A stretch of 64,000 nt of DNA from Gammaproteobacteria bacterium (GTDB lineage Bacteria > Pseudomonadota > Gammaproteobacteria > Ga0077554 > Ga007554): positions 1 to 64,000 of the forward strand of contig JAKFXX010000004.1 in the NCBI GenBank assembly GCA_021731145.1, in the 5' to 3' direction. Shown piece by piece: positions 57,587 to 64,000 of this stretch. A model generated the notes under the pieces. That model was not told where the DNA came from. It saw only the letters and a program-made list of their open reading frames with translations, and did no database searches. The position numbers and the translations under genes are program-made. Each line of letters opens with the position of its first letter. Position 1 is the first letter of the stretch.

Positions 57587-59341
57587 ATGACACAACTAAC
57601 CATACTGAAATCGGCGGAGACCCTTCACGCTGTAGCTGACCTTTTGGGCTTTAAGGCATCTGCGCTTTCCTTTATTCTGTACAAGAAGCCCAGTGCCAGC
57701 AAGTACAAGCAATTCGATATCCCAAAGCGATACGGTGGCACACGCCAAATCTGCGCGCCGTCACCCGATCTAAAGTTACTTCAGCGACGGTTGTCCGATC
57801 TCCTTCAAAACTGCGTCGAGGAGATTAATGAAGCCAATGGTCTGGACGACAAAATTTCTCATGGATTCAAACGAAAGCGCTCGATCATCACGAATGCGAA
57901 GGAACACCGAAATCGCAATTACGTCTTCAATGTTGATTTGACGGACTTCTTTGGTGGCATCAACTTCGGTCGTGTTCGCGGATTTTTCATGAAGGATAAG
58001 AACTTTTCGTTACATCAGGATGTTGCGACAGTGCTTGCGCAAATCGCTTGCCACGAAAACGCGCTGCCACAGGGAAGCCCGTGTTCGCCAATCATCTCCA
58101 ACTTGATTGGACACGTGCTTGACATCCATCTCGTCCGGTTGGCCTCGCGTAATGGCTGTACTTACTCTCGATACGCAGACGACCTGACATTTTCCACAAA
58201 CAAGACCGAGTTCCCATCGTGCATTGCTAAACGTACAGTGGGCGAAGAACACCAGTGGAGTCCTGGCAATGATCTCGCGAGACTGGTCAAGAAGAGTGGC
58301 TTTGAGATAAACCCTCTCAAGACCCGAATGCAGTACCGTGATTCGCGTCAGGAAGTGACCGGGTTGGTCGTCAACAGAAAGGTAAACGTTCGTAGCGAGT
58401 ACAGACACACAGTCCGCGCAATGGTGCATCGCTTGTTCACCAAAGGCAGTTTTGAGTTTGTGAACAGGATGACTGACGACAAAGGAGCTATGACCCTGAA
58501 CAAGATAGCGGGCACCACCAATCAGCTCCACGGCATGCTCGGTTTCATCGATGGCGTTGATCTGTATAACAAGAAGCTGATTCCGAAAGTCAAAGGTTCA
58601 ATAGCGATAGACCAATCAAGCTTAACGAGCAAGGAATCAATGTACCGCCGTTTTCTGCTATTCAAAGAGTTTTACACTGCCTCCACTCCGGTCATCATCT
58701 GCGAAGGCAAGACGGACAACGTGTACATTCTGCATGCGATTCGCAGTTTGGCTGCGACATATCCGCAACTGGCGACAACGAACGCCGATGGCAAGATAAA
58801 ACTGCATGTTCGAATCTACAAATATTCCGGCACCAGTACAGGTCGAATTCTTGGCATTAATGGGGGAACAGGAGACCTGTCAAACTTCATGCACTTATAC
58901 AGCCGCGAGATCAAGAAGTTCAAAGCACCAGGAGCACAACAGCCGATTATCTTGTTGGTCGATAACGACGCCGGTTCAAAAGGCATATATAGCTCAGTAA
59001 AAGAAATAACCAAAAAGAATGTGGTGGGCGCGGAGCCATTTATCCACATTACAGGTAACCTTTACATGTCAGTCACGCCGCTGAAATCTGGAGCAAAGAC
59101 CTCTGTGATTGAAGATTTCTTCGATAACAACATCAAGTCAATAATCGTAGGTGGCAAGGTTTTCAATCCCCAAGATAAATTTGATCATGACACGCATTAT
59201 GGGAAGCACGTCTTCGCGCAGAAAGTCGTGAGGGTGCATGCAGATAAGATTGATTTCAGTGAGTTCAAAGCGATCTTGTCGAACATAGTGGAAGTGATTG
59301 ACGTGCATGAGGAGAAAAAAAACCTGACAGACCACGATTGA
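57587..59341 (+). CDS. Retron reverse transcriptase fused to a TOPRIM domain (Ec67/Eco2-like)
   Basis: 584 residues. The N-terminal part is a retron RT: NAKEH (103-107), the retron NAxxH motif; DLTDFF (117-122); LPQGSPCSP (from 160); YADD (196-199); and VTGLVVN (from 257), the retron VTG motif used to recognise msr. The C-terminal 210 residues form a TOPRIM-type nuclease domain with CEGKTD (E373) and LLVDNDAG (D459, D461). In E. coli retron Ec67 (Eco2) the same RT-TOPRIM fusion is an anti-phage effector. The gene is visibly AT-richer than its neighbours and lies directly downstream of its msr-msd RNA. No separate toxin gene is needed in this type. No frameshift or missing catalytic residue is seen. 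Confidence 0.93.
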   Translation: MTQLTILKSAETLHAVADLLGFKASALSFILYKKPSASKYKQFDIPKRYGGTRQICAPSPDLKLLQRRLSDLLQNCVEEINEANGLDDKISHGFKRKRSIITNAKEHRNRNYVFNVDLTDFFGGINFGRVRGFFMKDKNFSLHQDVATVLAQIACHENALPQGSPCSPIISNLIGHVLDIHLVRLASRNGCTYSRYADDLTFSTNKTEFPSCIAKRTVGEEHQWSPGNDLARLVKKSGFEINPLKTRMQYRDSRQEVTGLVVNRKVNVRSEYRHTVRAMVHRLFTKGSFEFVNRMTDDKGAMTLNKIAGTTNQLHGMLGFIDGVDLYNKKLIPKVKGSIAIDQSSLTSKESMYRRFLLFKEFYTASTPVIICEGKTDNVYILHAIRSLAATYPQLATTNADGKIKLHVRIYKYSGTSTGRILGINGGTGDLSNFMHLYSREIKKFKAPGAQQPIILLVDNDAGSKGIYSSVKEITKKNVVGAEPFIHITGNLYMSVTPLKSGAKTSVIEDFFDNNIKSIIVGGKVFNPQDKFDHDTHYGKHVFAQKVVRVHADKIDFSEFKAILSNIVEVIDVHEEKKNLTDHD

Positions 59342-59501
59342 TGCTGAGATCAAGGCCAGCAAGCGGCGGGTGACCGAGGATTTCCTCAGCCCGCTATAAG
59401 AAGTGCCCAAAAAAATAACAATCATCAAGCAATAAAATGCAAGAATAAGAAGCTAGTGAAGGTTTTGTTTTCTTGCGTCTTGTATTTTTGAGCCTATCTT
59501 T

Positions 59502-61199
59502 ATGTCCAGCGACCATCTCCAAACCCGTATCGGTTTCACCAGCATCACAGGCAAGCGTGATACCAACCAGGATTATGTAGGCACCTATCTGGACAACACC
59601 CGCTCCAGCGCGCGGCGCAGCGTCGTGGCGGCGGTGGCGGATGGTGTGGGTGGTGCGAAAGGCGGGCGTGAGGCGGCGGAGACTACGGTGCGGGGGTTCA
59701 TTGAAGGCTATTATGGCCTGCCGGAAACCCTGGGGGTGGAGCGTGCCGCAGCGCGCGCCTTGGGTGCGATTAACCGTTGGGTCTATGTTCAGGGGCGGCA
59801 GGATCGCCGCCTGGAGGGCATGGCTACCACCTTTAGTTCGCTCATTCTGCGTGGCCGCCAGGCGCATGTGGTGCATGTGGGTGACTCGCGTGTCTACCGC
59901 TTGCGTGGCCAAAAGCTTGCCCGGCTGACTGAGGATCACACCCTTGCTCATCCTGATCTGAGCCATGTGCTATTTCGCGCCGTGGGTATCGAGGAAAATC
60001 TGCGCATCGATTATTCGGCCCACAGCCTGGAATTGCACGACCGCTTTCTGCTGTGCAGCGATGGTGTGCATGGCGTGCTGTCGGATCGCCGTATTCTGGC
60101 TCTGTTGATGGCGCGCGCCGCGCCGGAAGAGGACGCTCAGGCCATTGTGCAGGCGGCGCAGGAGGCGGGCAGTCAGGACAACATCACCGCCCTGGTGATT
60201 GATGTTATCGGCCTGCCTGCGGCGGAGCAGTCCGATCTTGAAATGGCCATTGATGCCTTGCCGATTCATGATCTGCCCAATGAGGGTGACGTGGTGGACG
60301 GTTTCCGCTTGGTGGAAAAGATTTCCGACGGCCATTACAGCAGATTGTTCAAGGCCGAGGATACGCTTGAGTCACGCACCGTGGTGCTCAAGTTTCCTCA
60401 CCCCCGTGTCGCCAGCGAAGAGGCTTATCGCCGTGCCTTTGTGCGTGAAGCATGGATCGCGGCACGGGTGCGCAGCCCATGGATCGCGGGCGTGATTGAG
60501 CTGACGCCGGGGAGGCAGGCGCGTCTGTATTCGGTGATGCCTTATTACCAGGGCGCAACGCTTGAGGCGCGCCTGCTGCGTCCCCCGAAAATATCCATCG
60601 ATGAAGGCGTGGATATTGGCATCAAGCTCGCCAAGGCTGTGTACGCGCTCAACCGGCTGCGTATCATCCATCGTGACATCAAGCCGGACAATGTGTTGTT
60701 GCAGGAAGGCGGCGGCCTGAAGCTGCTGGATTTAGGTGTGGCGCGTCTGCCGGGATTTGAGGAATTATCGCGCGCGGAGATCCCGGGCACACCCAGTTAC
60801 ATGGCGCCGGAATTGTTCGATGGCGAATTGGGCGACGAGCAATCCGATCTCTATGCCTTGGGCGTAACGCTTTATCGCATGTTCAGCGGCGGCCACTATC
60901 CTTATGGTGAGGTGGAGCCCTTTTCGCGGCCACGCTTTAACAAGCGCACTGCTTTGACGCATCACCGCCCGGATTTGCCCGCGTGGCTGGATATGCAGCT
61001 TGCGCGGGCCGCTGAGGTGGAGAAAGGCAAGCGCCTGGGCGATGCCATGGAGTTGGCGTTCGAGCTGGAAAATGGCTTGGCACGCGGCATTCGCACGGTG
61101 CCGGTGAAACAGCCGCTCTATTACCGCAATCCCGTTGTGTTCTGGCAGGTGATTTCGGCCCTGCTTTTATTGGCGTTGATTGCAGCGCTGACACATTAG
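59502..61199 (+). CDS. PP2C phosphatase-Ser/Thr kinase fusion protein
   Basis: 565 residues. The N-terminal PP2C domain (about 8-240) has RDTNQDYV, VADGVGGAKGG, HVGDSRVYRL and GSQDNITALVID. The protein kinase domain (about 265-535) has the ATP lysine in VVLKFPHP, HRDIKPDNVLL (catalytic loop, about 390), DLG instead of DFG in LLDLGVARL, and GTPSYMAPELF. Its glycine loop is degenerate. A C-terminal membrane helix (VFWQVISALLLLALIAALTH) anchors it. In pseudomonads a gene of this type sits between the nitrate transporter and nirB; here the same gene order is kept apart from the inserted island. Its substrate is unknown. Confidence 0.9.
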   Translation: MSSDHLQTRIGFTSITGKRDTNQDYVGTYLDNTRSSARRSVVAAVADGVGGAKGGREAAETTVRGFIEGYYGLPETLGVERAAARALGAINRWVYVQGRQDRRLEGMATTFSSLILRGRQAHVVHVGDSRVYRLRGQKLARLTEDHTLAHPDLSHVLFRAVGIEENLRIDYSAHSLELHDRFLLCSDGVHGVLSDRRILALLMARAAPEEDAQAIVQAAQEAGSQDNITALVIDVIGLPAAEQSDLEMAIDALPIHDLPNEGDVVDGFRLVEKISDGHYSRLFKAEDTLESRTVVLKFPHPRVASEEAYRRAFVREAWIAARVRSPWIAGVIELTPGRQARLYSVMPYYQGATLEARLLRPPKISIDEGVDIGIKLAKAVYALNRLRIIHRDIKPDNVLLQEGGGLKLLDLGVARLPGFEELSRAEIPGTPSYMAPELFDGELGDEQSDLYALGVTLYRMFSGGHYPYGEVEPFSRPRFNKRTALTHHRPDLPAWLDMQLARAAEVEKGKRLGDAMELAFELENGLARGIRTVPVKQPLYYRNPVVFWQVISALLLLALIAALTH

Positions 61200-61259
61200 A
61201 GCCTGTCCGCGCATCAGGAAACCGGCGCACCAAGATGGATGCACCCAAGCGAAAAGGTT

Positions 61260-61274
61260 GCACATTAATGGTGC
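61260..61274 (+). promoter_or_regulatory. NtrC box upstream of nirB
   Basis: GCACATTAATGGTGC is a perfect NtrC site. With flanks (TTGCACATTAATGGTGCGTT) it is identical over 20 bp to the second glnA box. A poorer box (GCACCAAGATGGATGC) lies at 61227. The distance to the -24 element is about 110 bp. Confidence 0.88.
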
Positions 61275-61382
61275 GTTACCGGCTGACGGCGAAGTGCGCA
61301 AACACTTTGTGGATGAGTCATGGCATTGCTAACTCGTTGTCATAAAATAGATAATTGTCGCATTGAAATGCCATGATATATC

Positions 61383-61398
61383 TGGCACGCATATTGCC
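61383..61398 (+). promoter_or_regulatory. Sigma-54 (-24/-12) promoter of nirB
   Basis: TGGCACGCATATTGCC matches TGGCACG-N4-TTGC exactly. The predicted start lies near 61409, 45 bp before the nirB ATG. Confidence 0.92.
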
Positions 61399-61453
61399 CT
61401 AATGGTTTAAAGATGGCCCTCTGGGCTTATGGGCAAGATGCGAGGATTCGGCA

Positions 61454-63898
61454 ATGAAAGAAAAACTGGTTTTGATCGGCAACGGCATGGCGGGTGTGCG
61501 CACCCTTGAAGAACTGCTGAAAATCGCGCCGGATAAATACGACATCACGGTGTTCGGCGCCGAGCCGTATGGCAATTACAACCGCATCCTGCTTTCGCCG
61601 GTGCTGGCGGGCGAAAAGACCATCGACCAGATCATGCTCAATGACAAGCAATGGTATATCGACAACGGCATCACCCTGCATTGCGGCAAGGAGAAGGAGG
61701 TGGTGCAGATAGACCGCCGCAAGCGCAAGGTCATCGCCTCCGATGGCACCATAGCGGAATACGATTTCCTGTTGCTGGCCACGGGTTCCAATCCCTTCAT
61801 CGTTCCCGTGCCGGGCAATGACCTGCCGGGCGTTGTGACGTTCCGCGATATCCACGATGTCGACCTCATGCTGGAGGCCTCAAAGCAACATCAGCACGCG
61901 GTGGTGATCGGCGGTGGCCTGCTGGGCCTGGAGGCGGCCAATGGTCTGATGCTCCAAGGCATGAGCGTCACCGTGGTGCATATTCAGGACACGCTGATGG
62001 AACGTCAGCTCGACAAGGCGGCGGGCGAGTTGTTGCGCAAATCCCTGGAAGAGCGCGGCATGCACTTTTACATGCCGGCGCAGACCACTGCGATCATCGG
62101 CGAAGACCGCGTGCGTGGCGTGCGTTTCAAGGACGGTAGCGAGCTGTATGCCGACCTGGTGGTGATGGCGGTGGGTATCCGCCCCAATATCGATCTGGCC
62201 AAAAAATCCGGCATCCACAGCGAGCGTGGCGTCGTGGTCAACGACACCTTGCAAACCTACGATCCGCGCGTCTATGCCGTTGGCGAGTGCGTGCAGCACC
62301 GCGGCCAAGCCTATGGTCTGGTGGCGCCGCTGTTCGAGCAGGCCAAGGTGTGCGCCAATCACCTGGCCCACTTGGGCTACGCACGCTACCAGGGTTCCAT
62401 GACCTCCACCAAGCTCAAGGTCACGGGCATTGATCTGTTCTCTGCGGGAGATTTCACAGGCGACGAAACCACGGAAGAGATCGTGATCAAGGATGCCGCG
62501 CGCGGCATGTACAAAAAAATCGTGCTGAAAGACAACCGTATTCATGGCGCGGTGATGTACGGTGATACCGTCGATGGTGCATGGTATTTCCAGTTGATGC
62601 GCGACGGCACCGATGTCTCGGCGTTCCGCGATCATTTAATGTTCGGCGAATCGCATCTGGGTGATGCCGGCCATGGCGGGCAGAACAAGGCAGCCAGCAT
62701 GAGCGACAGCATGGAGGTGTGCGGCTGCAATGGCGTGTGCAAGGGCACCATCGTCAAGGCTATCACCGAGCAGGGTTTGTTTACACTTGATGAGGTGCGC
62801 ACGCATACCAAGGCATCGTCGTCATGTGGTTCCTGCACCGGATTGGTGGAGCAGATCATGTCTTCGGTGCTGGGCGGTGGCTATTCCGCCGCACCCAAGG
62901 AAAAGCCGGTGTGCAAATGCACTGATCATACCCACGACGAAGTGCGCAAGGTGATACGCCAGCAGCATCTGCTTAGTATTCCCGACGTGATGCGCTACCT
63001 GGAGTGGCGCACCCCGAATGGATGCCACTCATGCCGCCCCGCGCTTAATTACTATCTGCTGTGCGCCTGGCCCGCTGAATACAAGGATGATGCGCAGTCG
63101 CGTTTTATCAACGAGCGCGTCCACGCCAACATCCAGAAGGATGGCACCTATTCCGTCGTGCCGCGCATGTGGGGCGGTGTGACCACGCCCGATGAGCTGC
63201 GCACCATCGCGGATGTCGCGGATAAATATAAAATCCCCACCGTGAAAGTGACAGGCGGACAGCGCATCGACCTGCTGGGTGTTAAGAAGGAGGATCTGCC
63301 CGACGTGTGGCGCGATTTGAACAAGGGCGGAATGGTGTCGGGACACGCCTATGCGAAGGGGTTGCGCACCGTCAAAACCTGCGTGGGCAAGGAGTGGTGC
63401 CGCTTCGGCACGCAGGATTCCACCGCGATGGGTATCGAGTTGGAAAAGCGCACCTGGGGATCGTGGATGCCGCACAAGTTTAAAATGGCGGTATCAGGCT
63501 GCCCGCGCAACTGCGCCGAGGCCACCATCAAGGACTTCGGCATCGTGGCCGTGGAGTCGGGCTGGGAGTTGCACGTTGGCGGCAACGGCGGTGTTAAGGT
63601 GCGCGCCACCGATCTGCTGTGCAAGGTTACCACCGACGCCGAGGTGGAGGAATATTGCTATGCCTTCATTCAGCTCTACCGCGAAGAGGCGCATTATCTG
63701 GATCGCACCGCACCGTGGATCGAGCGTGTTGGATTAGAATACGTCAAACAACGCATCGTGGAAGATGCGGAAGGCCGCAAGGCGCTGTGTGAACGCTTTG
63801 TCGAATCACAGAAATATGCCCAGATTGATCCGTGGGCGGAACGTGCCAGCCATGATGTAGAGCGGCATGAATTTGTTCCGCTTAAATTGGTGGGCTAA
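61454..63898 (+). CDS. nirB: Assimilatory nitrite reductase large subunit
   Basis: Reduces nitrite to ammonium with NAD(P)H. It has 814 residues: an N-terminal FAD/NADH domain with VLIGNGMAGVRTLEELL and VVIGGGLLGLEAANGL, a BFD-like [2Fe-2S] domain with CGCNGVCKG and SCGSCTG, then the siroheme/[4Fe-4S] domain with CVGKEWCRFG and GCPRNCAEATIKDFG (about 682). All cysteine ligands are present. It is probably expressed from the NtrC/sigma-54 promoter upstream and followed by nirD. Confidence 0.97.
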   Translation: MKEKLVLIGNGMAGVRTLEELLKIAPDKYDITVFGAEPYGNYNRILLSPVLAGEKTIDQIMLNDKQWYIDNGITLHCGKEKEVVQIDRRKRKVIASDGTIAEYDFLLLATGSNPFIVPVPGNDLPGVVTFRDIHDVDLMLEASKQHQHAVVIGGGLLGLEAANGLMLQGMSVTVVHIQDTLMERQLDKAAGELLRKSLEERGMHFYMPAQTTAIIGEDRVRGVRFKDGSELYADLVVMAVGIRPNIDLAKKSGIHSERGVVVNDTLQTYDPRVYAVGECVQHRGQAYGLVAPLFEQAKVCANHLAHLGYARYQGSMTSTKLKVTGIDLFSAGDFTGDETTEEIVIKDAARGMYKKIVLKDNRIHGAVMYGDTVDGAWYFQLMRDGTDVSAFRDHLMFGESHLGDAGHGGQNKAASMSDSMEVCGCNGVCKGTIVKAITEQGLFTLDEVRTHTKASSSCGSCTGLVEQIMSSVLGGGYSAAPKEKPVCKCTDHTHDEVRKVIRQQHLLSIPDVMRYLEWRTPNGCHSCRPALNYYLLCAWPAEYKDDAQSRFINERVHANIQKDGTYSVVPRMWGGVTTPDELRTIADVADKYKIPTVKVTGGQRIDLLGVKKEDLPDVWRDLNKGGMVSGHAYAKGLRTVKTCVGKEWCRFGTQDSTAMGIELEKRTWGSWMPHKFKMAVSGCPRNCAEATIKDFGIVAVESGWELHVGGNGGVKVRATDLLCKVTTDAEVEEYCYAFIQLYREEAHYLDRTAPWIERVGLEYVKQRIVEDAEGRKALCERFVESQKYAQIDPWAERASHDVERHEFVPLKLVG

Positions 63899-63963
63899 AA
63901 CACAGTCCAGGGTGCGCAACAAAATACTATGAACGCTCAACTGCAAGAGAAATGGTTGAAACA

Positions 63964-64000
63964 ATGACTGACTGGATTGAAATCGGGACACTTGAAGATA
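63964..64000 (+). CDS. nirD: Nitrite reductase small subunit (5' end only)
   Basis: The last 37 bases read MTDWIEIGTLED, the usual N terminus of the Rieske-like NirD subunit, starting 66 bp after nirB. The start overlaps (ATGA) the end of a 12-codon frame beginning at 63929, which could couple its translation. The gene runs off the window. Confidence 0.85.
   Translation, partial: MTDWIEIGTLED

Noticed and set aside
57587-59341. RT as a group II intron or DGR reverse transcriptase
   Set aside because: No intron domain V, maturase or variable repeat is seen; NAxxH, VTG and the a1/a2-closed RNA are retron hallmarks.
59330-59398. Short frame after the retron encoding DAEIKASKRRVTEDFLSPL
   Set aside because: It could be the tail of a gene destroyed by the island, but it is only about 20 codons, follows a stop in its own frame and matches no family I know.
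61222-61242. Second NtrC box before nirB (GCACCAAGATGGATGC)
   Set aside because: The right half has an extra base (TGGATGC), so it is mentioned only as a weak site.

Overview
The window is a continuous stretch of a gammaproteobacterial chromosome. It is moderately GC-rich and densely coded in short operons. The class assignment rests on the gene set and gene order: pilGHIJ-chpA-chpC, glnA-ntrB-ntrC, sdhCDAB-sdhE-ygfX facing ygfZ, purL/cvpA/purF, a prfB with the classical frameshift, Slp lipoproteins and an HDOD protein. A sulfide:quinone oxidoreductase with the full catalytic cysteine set and a DsrE-like protein hint at a sulfur-oxidising lineage. The species cannot be named from the sequence.

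Layout. 1-1442: the 3' end of pdxA, a YqhA-like membrane protein and a repeat-bearing gap. 1443-10668: the twitching chemosensory operon pilG-pilH-pilI-pilJ-chpA-chpC, with no methyltransferase or methylesterase gene. 10726-13458: prfB (programmed +1 frameshift) and lysS, separated by a 99-bp inverted-repeat element. 13463-15142: an outer-membrane barrel protein and an unknown gene. 15279-19666: the nitrogen-control locus glnA-ntrB-ntrC with visible NtrC boxes and sigma-54 promoters. 19677-24417: trmL, a CHAP amidase lipoprotein, decayed HU and Fic genes with repeats, a DUF4197 protein, an Slp lipoprotein and murI. 24635-33571: a fatty-acid degradation block (papain-like hydrolase, fadE, thiolase, fadJ-like, acyl-CoA ligase, thioesterase). 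33723-39751: an HDOD protein, ygfZ, and the succinate dehydrogenase operon with its assembly factor. 39800-42569: two small secreted paralogues, yajL and sqr. 42768-48936: purL, cvpA, purF. 49305-53880: mgtA, a DsrE-methyltransferase pair and two tandem Slp lipoproteins. 54069-64000: the assimilatory nitrate/nitrite genes (nitrate transporter, PP2C-kinase fusion, nirB, start of nirD), interrupted by an accessory island at about 55548-59501.

The genes at the two ends of the window are tied together by regulation. Near-consensus NtrC boxes (GCAC-N5-TGGTGC) and -24/-12 promoters precede glnA, ntrB, the nitrate transporter and nirB. One 20-bp operator is identical at glnA and nirB. The NtrB-NtrC pair encoded here therefore probably controls both ammonia assimilation and nitrate/nitrite use.

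The most interesting segment is the island at 55548-59501. It holds a ParE-type toxin with its antitoxin, a TacA/TacT-type DUF1778-GNAT pair, a fragment of a second GNAT gene, and a complete retron. The retron has an extended -10 promoter, an msr-msd RNA closed by a 13-bp a1/a2 stem, and a reverse transcriptase fused to a C-terminal TOPRIM domain. This is the architecture of retron Ec67 (Eco2), and it is probably an anti-phage defence system. It sits between the nitrate transporter and a PP2C-Ser/Thr-kinase gene that are neighbours in other bacteria.
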